This document shows positions 10,739 through 22,399 of a stretch of DNA of 64,000 nt, piece by piece (positions within the stretch are counted from its first letter, which is position 1; each line of letters opens with the position of its first letter). A model generated the notes under the pieces. That model did no database searches and had not been told where the DNA came from. It worked only from the letters and a program-made list of their open reading frames with translations. The stretch is taken from the NCBI GenBank assembly GCA_024291935.2, contig CM044316.1, positions 69,642,501 to 69,706,500 of the forward strand, in the 5' to 3' direction. Made by a program: the position numbers and the translations under genes. The DNA comes from Okapia johnstoni (lineage: Eukaryota > Chordata > Mammalia > Artiodactyla > Giraffidae).

Positions 10739-11636
10739 TCTCCCAAGAATATATTCAGATGACCAAGACATATATGAAAAGGTACTCAACATCACTAATA
10801 ATGAAGTGCAGATCAAAATCACAAAGATATATTATCTTGCACCTGTTAAAATGATCAAGATATGTTTTAAAAAGGACAAAAATTGTTGGCAAACATACAG
10901 GGAATTTGGCACTTTTGTACAGTATTGTTGGGAATATAAATGATGTAACCTCTATATAAAGCAACATGACATTTTCTCAAATAATTAAAAATGGTATTGC
11001 CATAAGAAGCTGCATTCCAATTTTGGTTGTTTGTTCAAAAGAATGAAAATTGGGATCTTGAAAACATGTATGCACCTCTTGTTCAAAGAAGCATTATTCA
11101 TGATTGGCTAATATAGAAACAATCAAATGTCCATCTCTGGATGAATGGATAAAGAGAATACAGTATATACATACAGTGTAATATTACTCAGCCATAAAAA
11201 ATTAAGGAAATCCTGCCACATGTGACAACTTGGATAAACCTTAAGAACTTTGTGATATGTGCAATAAGCCATTCATAGAAAGACAAATATTGGTTTGGCC
11301 AAAAGTTTCATTCAGGTTTTCCATAACATGTTAAGGAAAAACCCAAATAAACCATTTGGTCAATCCAATGCTTTATAATTTCACTTATGTCAAGTATCTA
11401 AAATGGTAAAACTCATGGAAGCAGAAAATAGAATGGTGGTTGCCCCCTAGGAGTTGGGGATAATTGGAAGTTGCTGTTCAATTGGGTATAAAATTTCAGT
11501 TATGCAAGATGAGTAAGTTCAGAGATCTGTTCTACAACATTGCTCATATAGTTTACAATAGTGTCCTGTACACTTAAAATTTTGTTCGGAAGGTAGATTA
11601 CATGTTGTCAATTCTTATGACAATAAAAAAAGAAAA
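10739..11636 (+). mobile_element. L1 LINE, sense 3' segment
   Basis: Sense L1 starts near the end of ORF2 (TATGAAAAGGTACTCAACATC, like the common L1 ATGAAAAGATGCTCAACATC block). It passes GGATGAATGGATAAAG and ATTACTCAGCCATAAAA and ends in a TGTCAATTCTTATGACAAT(A)n tail. It is interrupted by a mariner MITE at 11290-11369. Confidence 0.88.
11290..11369. mobile_element. Palindromic mariner MITE, copy 2, inside L1
   Basis: The left end reads TTGGTTTGGCCAAAAGTTT and the right end is its inverted partner, reading ATTTGGTCAATCCAA. TA precedes the left end. L1 text (GACAAATA, then TTTCACTTATGTC) resumes across it, so it landed in the L1 after that element inserted. It belongs to the same family as the copy at 6662. 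Confidence 0.88.
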
Positions 11637-13140
11637 GAAGGTAAAGGAAAAGAAAATGGAAAAGAGAAAGATGAGGCCAAGGCTTTGGCTTGAGCAACTG
11701 GAGGTATGATTTTGTCCTAACTGAAATAGTCAATTCAGTCAACTGAAACTGAAGTGGAACATATTTTGGAGCAGAAAATGGTGAAAGACTGAATGTGGCA
11801 GCATTAATAGAGAGCAGGATTATAAGAAATAAAGACACAAATAGCAACAACAATTTTCATGAGTTCTTCTGCAACTCTAGGGAGGGTAGTCAAGAGAACT
11901 TTTTCTTTTTTTCTAGTAAAAAGGAACTATATATTTATGTAATGGGTGAGAATGACCCAATGGATAAGAAAATATCAATTGATGGTAGAGGAGAGAATGG
12001 AGTCTCTTTCACAAGTACAGGATGGTGGGAAGTTCACCTATGGTAAAAAGAGTGGGCAGGTTATGGCAGGTGGGTAGACATGTGGTGGAATTCTGTACAA
12101 TTTCTGCACTGTTTGCTTTTGTTTTCTCAGTAATGTATGAAATATGGTTGTCAGCTGAGAGAGAGGGTGGAGATGGAGGTGTTAAATTTTAAAGAAGAGA
12201 AATGAAAAGAAATTACTAGTAGAGTGAAGACAGTATCATTTACTTCTCTTCATGGTTGAGTGTGCACGTGTGTGTGTGTGTACTTGTCCATGTTCTACTA
12301 ACATGCCCAGGCACAAAGTAGGTAGAGTTTGATTTAATTAAGACTGTAGTTTTACCAAGCCAGTACTAAGCACCATCAAGCAATAGAGGGGAAAGCAAGC
12401 AGGAGAAGTAATTGTAATAATTACAATGATATACCATGAATGTTAGGCTAAGTAAGGATGAGAAAGAGAACATCCTGGTGTGATAGATGGTCATAAAATC
12501 AATTGATTGGAGGGGCAGATGGTATCAAAAGACTAATGGGGTCAGGATATAAAAGAGACTGAGTTACAAAAGTAGGCAGTACTGATAGAAAGTGAGCTGC
12601 ATGAAATTGAGATTAAGGGAGGGTTATTATAAAACATGATGAGATGTGACTATGAGTGTGAGTAGCTGAGCTGGACTGAAGACAAGAAGAGTGGCATAAA
12701 CGGAAGGTAAGTTCCCATAAACAGAAGTGAAAGTATAGGGAGAATCACCAGTTTGTTTCTGAAGTAACCTCCACTGGAGACAGGAGGAGTACTAAGCAAG
12801 TGACAGAGAGATCTGGGCATTAAAATTATCCAAAAAGAAGGAGGAATGACAACAAGAAGGAGATATGGTGTCGGTGAATGAGAGGCAGTGCATGTTATAA
12901 TCAGATGACAAGAGACTCAAAACTGAGAATATGTACAGAGCATTGAGGGAGCATAGTTTACCAGTGACAACAAACAAGATACCCTTTGTTCGCATCTTCA
13001 GTCTCGGTAATTTGAAGGCACAGAGAGGAAAAACTGCTACCACTTGAGCAATCTAACAGGAGGAAAATCCTAGGAAGAGTAGGATTTTCATTGGAGCAAG
13101 ACTGTGAAATGTGCATTTGGAGATATGATTGAGATTTTTT
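11637..13140 (-). mobile_element. L2 LINE, antisense, part 2 (upstream side)
   Basis: L2 resumes after the L1 with GGCCAAGGCTTTGGCTTGAG and AGCAACTGG. It continues through AATGACCCAATGGATAAG, then TTGTCAGCTGAGAGAGAGGG near 12150, and a decayed far-upstream portion. With part 1 it spans about 2.3 kb of L2, which is long for this old family. Confidence falls after about 12250. Confidence 0.6.
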
Positions 13141-14335
13141 TCATTGATAAAGTACATACTAAGGATTTAAGATGGAGAGTGAAGGCAAGGCTTTGGGTGT
13201 TAAGTGATAAGGAAAAATGGATCTATGGAACCCATGGATTTTAACCTCTGGTGAATGAATTAGAAGAACTAGGAGGGGTGTGGATTAATCCTGGTGTGCA
13301 GGCTCACTCTTGTTCCTGTAGAAATATCCTCAATCTATTTCTCTCATTTAAAGCAGTAATCCTTTGGCAATGCTGGAGGAAACATGGAATCATCCCTTAG
13401 GATAAAGAAATGGTTGTCCTTGGGAGGCAGGAGGTGACAGATCCTTAATAATATTCCTATTCAAGTATAAAAAAGGAAGAATCATTTTCTAATAGGAATT
13501 TAACACTGTAAGACATCTGATGACAGGGACATCTTATTCATACTTGTTTCTATATTGTCTTGCACACTTTGTCAGATGAGTCACAAAACTGTGATAGGGA
13601 GAATAGTAAAGAAGGCAAGAAAAGGTAAGAAGGAAAGAGAAAAACAATAGAAAGGCAAACTCAAAAAGATAAAAGATTAGGATATATTGGCCTGGTAAAA
13701 TTGCAGTCCACTTTACAAAGTAAAGTATGGATCCCAGGACAAAGTATGGAACCCAGGAAAGACAGGTTTTGTTAATTAAGAATCTAGCTTAGCTTGAGTG
13801 TATGTGTGTTCATGGTTCAATGTAAAACTGGTACTTCTCATTTTGAAGAGGTATAACTCAGTGAGTTAAGAAACCAGTGAGCTAGGAGTGCAGCAAGTTA
13901 ATAGAAAAATCATTCCATACCTTCTAAAAAATATGTGTGTACTGTATAGTACAGCACAGAATAGTGTTCCTACTGAAATAGTAGGTTAAGAAAGAGGAAT
14001 GACTGTACTTAGAAGGCACAGAAATGACAGTTTGATCTTGTTATACTTTTCTTTTTTTTTTTGCTTTCCGGAAATATGTATCAAAAAAGTAGGTGCTAAA
14101 ACATGACTTTCTATCTTTCTTTTGATTCCATTAACTGGGTATAATTCAACAATTTCCCCTAGGAAGATTACGCCTATACCCATGACCATGACCTTTGTTC
14201 ATCTTTCAATTTACTTGTGTTAAAGAAACACCAGATATTCTGAAGAAAATGCAAGAACTATATACATTCCATGTTGCATGTTAATAATGGTATGATATAC
14301 TAATGGGAGAGGCTGGAGGGTTTAAGAGAAAAAGT
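13141..14335. other. Stretch with no recognised element
   Basis: Unique-looking, moderately AT-rich DNA. Short T- and A-runs occur, for example near 14046-14060. I see no gene or repeat I can support. Confidence 0.4.
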
Positions 14336-14337
14336 AT

Positions 14338-14400
14338 AGAAACACAGGTTCTTATCCAAGCTCTGCCACTAACTAGTATGACTGAGAACAACAGACCTAA
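14338..14400 (+). mobile_element. MIR SINE core fragment
   Basis: The GTTCTTATCCAAGCTCTGCC block, then ACTAACTAGTATGACTGAGA, matches the MIR core (GAATCCCGGCTCTGCCAC, then ACTAGCTGTGTGACC). It is short and diverged. Confidence 0.55.
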
Positions 14401-14444
14401 TCTCACTAGGTGCCCATAGGTCATGAAGAGAAGATGTTAGGGGC

Positions 14445-14707
14445 AGGGTAGCATGATTGCTAAATGCATGCATCTTAGAATCAAATAGACAAGGCTTTGA
14501 GTCCTAGCTCTGTCCTTTATCAGCTGTAATGACTTTGCTAATTTACACTAAGCTTTCAAAACCTTTGTGTCTTCTTCTGTAAAATTGGGATAATGCTTGT
14601 ACCTCTCCATTATTCTTCTTATTATCAAATGAAATGGGGTATATCAAGGTGTTAGCAAGGTGCCAGACATATAGTAAATATTCCATGGATACTACTGATT
14701 ATTTTTG
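14445..14707 (+). mobile_element. MIR SINE
   Basis: Nearly the whole MIR length is readable. It has an AGTCCTAGCTCTGTCC core, then TCTGTAAAATTGGGATAAT, then GGTGCCAGACATATAGTAAA at the 3' end. Confidence 0.85.
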
Positions 14708-15289
14708 AACTACTGTTTCAAAAATAATTTTCTTGGTTGCCATATTTAATAAATTTTAGACTACCTTTTTATAGATTTGTCACATGCCAATGATTCAACA
14801 TGATTTCTGGTGACTCCTCCTTAACTCACGGCTGTCGGTCCTTGGGCAGAAATGTAAATCCTTGTTCTTGTATTGATCCTGCAGTAAAGATGATGGGGAT
14901 TAGATCATTTGCACTTAGATTCTCCATCCCCTTTTCTGGGAACCTGTCATGAGTGAGACTGCTGCCTTGTATATCAATAAGGGATTCTAAAAGGTGATTT
15001 AATTTGTGCCTTCATTTTGTTCCGCAAGGCAAGGGAATTAAATATTAATTAAGGAGTCTAATCCAGTAAATATGGAGATGGAACCACTTCAGACTTACAG
15101 AGTTTGTGAGAAAAGGAGCGGGAAAGGGTTTGACGCCAACACGGAGCCAGGATGAGCAGAGTGAGGAGCAGAGCAAGAGATGTGGGGATGAGATCAAAAT
15201 ATTCAAGGAAACCAATCACTGTATGTCAGGCAGAAGGCCTTTAACTACAGGAGAACACTGCAGTGTCACTCATCCTGAACACAAGTCAT
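14708..15289. other. Stretch with no recognised element
   Basis: No repeat or exon that I can support. A 65-codon plus-strand frame near 15106 is charged and polar but lacks any recognisable domain. Confidence 0.4.
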
Positions 15290-15412
15290 CAAACATTCAT
15301 TGAATATCTACTACACGCTGGAAACCAGAAACACAAAGATCAACTTCACATAATCCTTGCCCCCAAGTAACTCACATCCTAGCAGGAAGAAAGAGACCTA
15401 AAATGGTGATGG
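15290..15412 (-). mobile_element. L2 LINE 3' end, antisense, part 1
   Basis: The block CATTCATTGAATATCTACTA, then TAATCCTTGCCCCCAAGTAA, is the reverse complement of the L2 3' end. A MIR follows immediately and L2 resumes beyond it. Confidence 0.7.
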
Positions 15413-15662
15413 GAGGCAGACTAGCACAGTAATTAAGCACATTTCTTTGAAATGAGATTGTCTGTGTTTAAAGCTCAGTGCTGCCATATACTACCCTTTG
15501 GGACATGGAAAATAACTTCATCTCTTTGACCTTGAGGGTTTTTTTCATTGGTAAAATGGAAGAACCTACCCACGGATTTGTTGTGGAAAGTAAATGAGTA
15601 AAATGTTGAAATGGGCTTAATGCAGTACCTACTGTCTAATTTAGGCAGTAATGTATTATTGT
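15413..15662 (+). mobile_element. MIR SINE inside L2
   Basis: CACAGTAATTAAGCAC begins a MIR head. The core, the GGTAAAATGGAAGAACCTAC block and the TTTAGGCAGTAATGTATTA tail follow. It separates two antisense L2 pieces. Confidence 0.75.
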
Positions 15663-16880
15663 TACACGATGAATGTTACACAAAGAAGTTGCTGTTTGGG
15701 CTGGCCTTTGAAGCTAGAGGAAGATTGTTCCAGGTAGGAAAGAGAATAGATGGCATCTGGTGTTGAGGCTACAACAGAGTCCAGAGCTGTGACTATGTTG
15801 TTATAGTTGGGAAATGAAGAACGATCTCATAATAGAGAAAAGAACAATGTCTCACGGGTAGGGGAGAAATTGGAAGTGAACAAAGGGAAGATGGGAAAGT
15901 TCACACTGGGCCAGCTTTGGGAAAAGTTAGAACTATATGGGAAAATGCTTTGACTTTACTGTGTAAGCTAGTGGGGGCTGCTAAAGGTTATGAACAAAGG
16001 AGTAACTTGATTTGCATTTTAGAAAACTTATTCTAAACATGGAGTCTATATTGGATAGGAGAGCTTGGACCAGAAAGGGGAATTAGAAGGCTAAGAGTCC
16101 ATAATGGTCCCATCTGGGGCAGTGAGAGTGATGGGAAGGGATGTGGGAGGAAGAAGGTTTCAAAGGCAGCTTGACATGGCTTGCAACCGACAAGCATGGG
16201 CAAGGCTGGGTTCTTAGGGAGAAGGAAGACTCAAGAGGGCAACAGCGAGGATGACTAGGTTAGAAGAAAGTCAATAAAGAGAGACAAGAAAGAGGAGAAC
16301 GTCTAGCAGGGAAACAAGTTCAGTTTTGGAAAATATTGAGTATAGACTTCCTTGGATTTTTGTATGACGCTATTAAATAGATACTTGGAAATGCTTTAGT
16401 GAAAATAAGCAGAATGTGAACCTGGGAATAGAGACACTCTCACCCATGGGTTTAAAGTGGGGCCATCTCAGCGGTGGATGCCTGGGATGGGGCTGTCAGA
16501 TGATCAGGACCAAGGACAGGGTCCCAGAAATACCCTTTTTTAAAGGACAGTCCAAGGACAATGAATCATCACAGTCAATAGAGAAAGGATACTCAGAGAA
16601 AAGAGGGGGTAAGTTTGTCCTCCTCTTAGAAGTGGAGATTACCTAGAAGATCAAGGTCAACGATGCCAAAGTGTTTAATTAGGATGAGAGATGAGGAGAG
16701 GCCTTTGGGTTTGACATTGATAACATTTGATGGAGCATTCTGAAGTGAGGCAGTTGCAGGTGCTTGATTAAAATGGCTAATGGAGAGGAGGGTGGAAGGA
16801 AAATGAAAGCAGAGAGCAGGCATAACATCCCGTACATCTGTAAAGACCTTGTATTCCCTCTACTAATGTTTAACCATGCC
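15663..16880 (-). mobile_element. L2 LINE, antisense, part 2
   Basis: L2 antisense blocks are present in order: GGCCTTTGAAGCTAGAGGAA, then TTCCAGGTAGG, then GGAGTAACTTGATTTGCATT near 16000, and TTCAGTTTTGGAAAATATTG near 16320. It is strongly diverged. The small open frames here are not genes. Confidence 0.62.
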
Positions 16881-17744
16881 TCTTGCTTATTTTATAGTTT
16901 TCAGTCCAAAGGAGGGATGTTCATCCAATGGCAATAATTTTCATCATATTCTGTCCAAGAGGACCTTGGTCGAGAGCAGGGATACTTAGGGAGAGGGCCA
17001 GATGCATGGAATGACTCAAATTAGAACACGACGAATTATATTTGCTGAGAATCATGGGTCGTCAGTAAGTGTCTCATAATTTATGTAACATTTGGGGCAT
17101 GATTATAAAACAAGAAGTCTTTAATTTTTTAAAAAAGAGAGTATAAAATGCTCTGAATAAAAGTCGAAAATGCTTAACTGAAAAACGTAGCTTCTCTGCA
17201 AGCTGAATCAGTGCATTTCAATCAAAGCCACTGATCTCTGATCCGGAGTTATGCGGTTATTCACAAGTTGCATCAGATTCAGAACTATAGATAGGCTTCT
17301 GCGATCCATTTAAAACTAAATCACAAATCTTTTTTCTAAGAAGACCCCAACTTTTCAAATTTAGATGTGGGGATGAATCTTCCTGCCAGAACTCTGGTAT
17401 TCCAGATTTTGACAAGTGGCATAAAAATCGCTGAAAAACTAGTTTTTGTTCTAGTAAGTTAGTTAATTAGTTTTGAGTGTTTTCATCTGTAACTTTAGCT
17501 TCTTTGTGTCATTTGCCTAGCAGTGGAAGAGAAACTAAGATGTAGATGAATATAACTCTCTAGAGGCTGGATTCTCTTTCCCCCTCCAGAAAATGCATAA
17601 TTAACCACTCCTCCCTCTTTTTTCTTTTTTTTTATTTTCTTCAATAGAACATGTCATTTAAAAAAGCTTTTTAGTAATCCTTTTAAAATAACACAAACTT
17701 GGCAGTAGCTTTTTTTTTTTTTTAATAAAAGAAGCAGTTACCTA
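16881..17744. other. Stretch with no recognised element
   Basis: Unique-looking DNA with poly-T runs near 17625 and 17710. The part at about 17170-17300 is less AT-rich and could be a conserved non-coding segment, but nothing in the sequence alone shows it. Confidence 0.4.
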
Positions 17745-17925
17745 GGTTGTAGATTCCGACAGGCCTGAGTCAGAATTCCAGTTCGCTCATTTGAAAGCTA
17801 GGTAGTCAGCCAGTTTCTTAAGCTTTCTGATTTTCTCTTTTGTAAAGTAACAAAAGAGGATATAAACACTCATTCTAAAGGGTTGTCCTGAGGATTATGT
17901 AAGCTAGTGCCTTGCAGGAGTGTTG
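17745..17925 (+). mobile_element. MIR SINE
   Basis: Diverged MIR text runs from CAGAATTCCAGTTCGCTC through TTTTGTAAAGTAACAAAAGA to TTGTCCTGAGGATTATGTAA. Confidence 0.7.
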
Positions 17926-18324
17926 CAACTTCCCTAGTTCAATACTCAAAAATGAGATAAAATAGGAATCATATGTAGAAACAACCACCCCTGAAAAATC
18001 CCTTAAACTGGCTCTAACGTAGAGAAGGCATGGCTTTTTGCATGCAGCCCTATACTGTGACAAGTAAGTATGAAAGCTTAATGCTTACAGTGATACCCAG
18101 AGCATAATCACGTGAACATGTATCAGACTGGACATATTAAGTGTATGGAGACACACATACTGTGAGCGGTCAGGGGAAATGGCTTGCCTGACATATGAGC
18201 AGATTCACATCTCCCATCAGCACTATCCCTGAAACATAGATACTTTCTTCCTTTCTTCTTTCCCCAACATGCGCTATCAGGGAAGTCTCTAGTGTAACAA
18301 CGGGAAACACTATAAGCCAAAGGC

Positions 18325-18372
18325 ATGCCACAGTTCCTAGCACATTGTAAACACTTAATAAATAGCCATTAC
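18325..18372 (+). mobile_element. MIR-like 3' end fragment
   Basis: CACAGTTCCTAGCACATTGT, then AAACACTTAATAAATAG, resembles the MIR/L2 3' end. It is short, so the call is tentative. Confidence 0.4.
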
Positions 18373-20414
18373 TAGTTTTAATGCCTTTTATTCCCCTAAT
18401 AGAAAAAAAATGTTTTTTCAAATAAAACTTGCTCTATAGCTTAGGAGGGATCTGAAGAGCCAACTTCAGAGGCAACAGTATCAGAACTCTGAGCCAGGCA
18501 TCCTTGTCACCTAATCCACCCTTGGATGACCATGTTCAGGTGATGCAATGATGCAGGAAGATCAGGCTCAATAGGATCTTTGCAGTTAATTTTGGTCTCT
18601 CTCTGTGGTCCTCTGAGAGCCTGATCAGAGAAACATTTCCTTAAAGCTAATACACAGGAAGAACTAAAAGCTCCAAATTGGGCAGCTTCCGATGGATTTG
18701 AGGTAAACCCTTTACAAGGGAGAATGGATTTGGTCATGTTTCTAGTTCCTGTCCTCAAAGAAAGATTTATCAGCTTATATATATTGTACGTGTGTGCACG
18801 TGCATGTATGCATGAGTGATGGGTTTTCGTTTTGAATAAAATATCTCTGATATTGAGAGAATAATACTACAATTTTTGGTTGGTGTCCCACTGCTTTCAC
18901 AAAGATGCTTCTTGGGGATGCCGAACTAAACCGAAATGTCTGCCACCCTTGATACTTGATTGTAAAAAAAAAAAAAAATACAGTTTAAAGCAGCCTAAAG
19001 ACAGAAACAAAAATCAATGTTGTTCTTAGCTTACTGATACTGTGCTAATGTATCTGCCATAGGGAAGAAGTAATTCTAAATATTAAACTAGCTTTTAACC
19101 ATTAGTTTGAATATCTGAATCTCCATTCTAATGAACTCACCAACTTATGTTTCAAAGGGCTTCACTTTTCAGACCCAAAAGTGTGTGTCATGGTGGATAG
19201 ACACAAAAACAACAACAAAACCCAAGAACTTTCTTTTAAATGGAATTGGAAGATTCTAAAACCTTGCTTGAGTGCTCTGCTGTTGATTTCTCCGAGGAGT
19301 AAAATATATGTGGAAACTTCTTCAGAAAAGAACATATTAAAGTTGAAGTACAAGGATTTTTAGATCAAAAGGATAATGATTTTTTAAAATCTTTACTATG
19401 TGATAAATTATTCTGAAGGCATTATAAAGATGTACAAACTTTCACTAGGGAGTAACCCAGAAACTTGTTGGTGACTTTGAAATTGGTATAGACATAATAT
19501 GAACCTCCTTCCATCCTTGGCAGAGATTGTTTATAGCATGATCCTACTACTGTTTCTTAAAAAGTCATTTTCTTATCATTGAAAGATTTTTTCTTTTCAT
19601 TTTTAAGGGAAACACATGAAAACAGCTGCACATATTAAAACGTGTGAAACACAATGCCCTCACCACCAGTTTCCCTCTATTTAAAAAAAATAGTTTCATG
19701 GAGAATTGTGAAATTATCTCCCTCCATTACTTACCTTTCATGAAGGAAATGTCACCAAATTTTAAAGCAATTTGAATCTCAAAATGGGCCATTTCTGCCT
19801 CTCCTCTGGTCTGCAGGCCAGGAGAAAAATCATTGAACTTGAAGATGAGTAGCAGAGAGGGGTAGCAGAGAGACAGGGGTACCACTGTGTTTAAGAGGCA
19901 GGAGGAGAGATGAAAGGCCTCTGGAACTGGGGAATTTCCTGGTGCATTTCCCTGAGAAGGCACTAATGATGATGATTCAGGGTTATACAAAATCACTGAC
20001 TATCCATCAGCATCGGGAAAGATCAGAAGGTCCTATCCTTACAGTGAAGGCAGGATTCCTACAGGCAAATGTTATGATTGACTATCACTTGGGCCTTAAG
20101 TGAAAGTGAGGCGAGTTTAAGCTCTTGAAAATGAGAAAGCTCTGATGGAACCCCTTCAAGAGAGAGAAACCTTTGAAGGAAGGAAGCCCTTTACCATTTT
20201 TTTCAGTAAGGCCGGAAGCGACTCCCTAGGAAGTTTGTCACAATTGCTCTTGCAGGAAACTCTGTATTTTTTGCCACATTCTCCAGTGAAAGCAAAACCA
20301 GTGCTGCTGACTGTAGAAATCGGTAATGACCATCTCTGGGAGTGTTGATTATATCCTTCCACTTCTTGATGCCCTTGAGAGATTGCCCTTGCTTCTCCAA
20401 GTTTCTCCTGTAAG
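18373..20414. other. Stretch with no recognised element
   Basis: About 2 kb without a repeat I can name. It holds a short TG/CG-alternating patch near 18780-18815 and an A-run near 18963-18980. The open frames here have no domain features. Confidence 0.4.
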
Positions 20415-20563
20415 TTATTTTTTAGTAACAGCATTCTTGAGGTGTAATTCACATAGCATACATCCACCCATTTAAAGTATGCAATTCTCTGGTTTCTGGT
20501 ATATTTGCAGAGTTGTGCCACCATCAGCACCATCAATATTAGGACGTTGTTACTACACCGCGA
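20415..20563 (-). mobile_element. Old mammalian L1 3' region, antisense, part 1
   Basis: TTGAGGTGTAATTCACATAG, then CCACCCATTTAAAGTATGCA and GAGTTGTGCCACCATCAGCA, is the well-known antisense text of old L1M 3' regions. A young L1 splits it here. Confidence 0.85.
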
Positions 20564-20580
20564 AGAAACTGAGTATCTTT
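20564..20580. repeat. 17-bp target-site duplication, left copy
   Basis: AGAAACTGAGTATCTTT is repeated exactly at 20823-20839 and flanks the young L1. The length and perfect match show a recent endonuclease-primed insertion. Confidence 0.93.
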
Positions 20581-20822
20581 TTTTTTTTTTTAATAAATAT
20601 TTATTTTAGTTGGGGGCTAATTACTTTACAACATTGTAGTAGTTTTTGCCGTACATTGACATGAATCAGCCATGGGTTTACATGTGTTCCCCATCCTGAA
20701 CCCTCCTCCCACCTCCCTCCCCATCCCATCCCTCTGGGTCATCCCAATGCCCCAGCCCTGAGCATTTGTCTCATGCATAGAACATGGAATGGTGTTCCGC
20801 TTCACATATGATAATATACATG
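20581..20822 (-). mobile_element. Young ruminant L1, 3' end only, antisense
   Basis: It starts with the T-run (antisense poly-A). The ruminant L1 3' UTR follows in antisense: GGGGGCTAATTACTTTACAA, TACATTGACATGAATCAGCC and ATCCCATCCCTCTGGGTC. It is heavily 5' truncated to about 240 bases and carries perfect 17-bp target duplications. Confidence 0.93.
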
Positions 20823-20839
20823 AGAAACTGAGTATCTTT

Positions 20840-21150
20840 AAGCAGTCACTCCCTAGTCTTCCCACTCCCCCTGAGCCACCAGCCGCCTATGCAAACATCA
20901 GTCTGTCTTGTCCCTGTGAGTTTATCTATTCTGAGCATTGCATCTAAATGGAATCATGTAATACATGGTCATTTTGACTAACTTCTTTCACTTAGCATCT
21001 TGTTCTCAAAGTTTGCTTGCCCATATTACACCTTATATCAGTGTAACAGTCCTTATTATTGATGAATAATATTCCATTTATGAATACACCATGTTTGTAT
21101 ATAAATTGATTAAGATTTGTGTTATTTCCACTTTGGGGCTACTCCAGTGA
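20840..21150 (-). mobile_element. Old mammalian L1 3' region, antisense, part 2
   Basis: It continues the old L1M text after the insertion: AGCAGTCACTCCCTAGTC, TAAATGGAATCATGTAATAC and AATAATATTCCATTTATG. Confidence 0.85.
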
Positions 21151-21184
21151 TTGTTGACCTTGGTGTTGTGCGTGCCTTTTGAAT

Positions 21185-21325
21185 GGTATGACACTGACTA
21201 GCTGTGGGACCATGGTCAAGTTACATAGACTTATGGCCCTTTATTTTCTCATTTTATACAACTAGGCATTCTATGCCATCCTTTTGGCTTGCTGTGTGGA
21301 TTAAATGAGATAACCATTGAACAAT
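21185..21325 (+). mobile_element. MIR SINE
   Basis: GACTAGCTGTGGGACCATGG, then TCAAGTTACATAGACTTATG and GTGGATTAAATGAGATAACC, match the MIR core and downstream part. Confidence 0.72.
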
Positions 21326-22395
21326 TTTCCATTTCTTGAATAGGTATCACATAATATGAGCTTTCCCATAGAGATATTGTGTGTTTTATATAAAAATAAC
21401 TTGAATAATGCCAGGCTAATACACTCTATTTTAAATCAAGCGAGTGAAGACTCCAGAGACATCTCCTGGTATGGACAGTGTGCTCTGTGAAAGACTCAGC
21501 AAAGATCCATGAGAGTTGTTTCTGCTCATCTTTTCCTAACTAGTCTCACTCTGTAGTGCCAAGTGTTAAACCTTACAGATTTTCGCCTTAATATAGGGCA
21601 ATTAAAAAAAAAGAAAAACTAAATCAATGCCAACAACCTGCCCCAAAGTGGAACTAGCACAGTTCTTCCCATTTCACGGCATCATCTGATGAGGAACAGG
21701 TAATGTCCTGGATTCACTAGGTAATCCAGGATTTCATAAACCCAAGAACTAAGCCTTTTTACCTCTCTAAATTTAAAGTGCTGTTTTTCATGTGATGTCA
21801 ACACTTTCTCATTTGAATTTCAACCAGAAGAGTATTCAGGATACAAATAGGACCCTTCAGAGAAGTCTGAGAGTCTGCCAAGAGTTTCTTTAGTAATTGA
21901 GTCAAAGATAGTGGCTCACCAAGTCTTTAAGTAGAAATGCCATACCTAAATAAATGCGTCTAAATGAGGTTGCAAAGAACGAATAGACTTGTTTAATTAA
22001 ACTTACTTGTAAAGTTTGCTTAGAGTGTGTAGTAATTCACCTTGTCAGTTCTCATCCAGGATGTTTAATGATGGGTTTGCTTTCGTTTCCGAATCAAAAT
22101 CGGCTTACCCCTCTTTATAGCCTGACATTAGGCAGCCTGTGGAAATTGCATTATTCTCCACATGAATATTCATAGAATTAAGTATTATCGATGGACTTAA
22201 AGAGCTCAATTATTTTTTGCAATTGCATGCTTAGTTGCTTATGCTGAAGTAGAATTGATTGAATATTTCAAAGCCTGGTCAAATCCCTGAAATAGAAAAT
22301 GTGAATGGGTATCAGCAGGAAACCACCATCCTTGCTTTATCAGTTGAATTTTTAAGACAATTATTCCTTGATTTATGATTCACACGGTGTCTTTT
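21326..22395. other. Stretch with no recognised element
   Basis: About 1 kb of unique-looking DNA. It includes the 12-bp palindrome ATGAATATTCAT at 22162-22173, a sequence that POU-type factors could bind. I see no gene. Confidence 0.4.
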
Positions 22396-22399
22396 ATAA

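Noticed and set aside
9452..11636. L1 ORF2-like peptides as a functional gene
   Set aside because: The element is inverted internally, 5' truncated and broken by stops and a mariner insertion.
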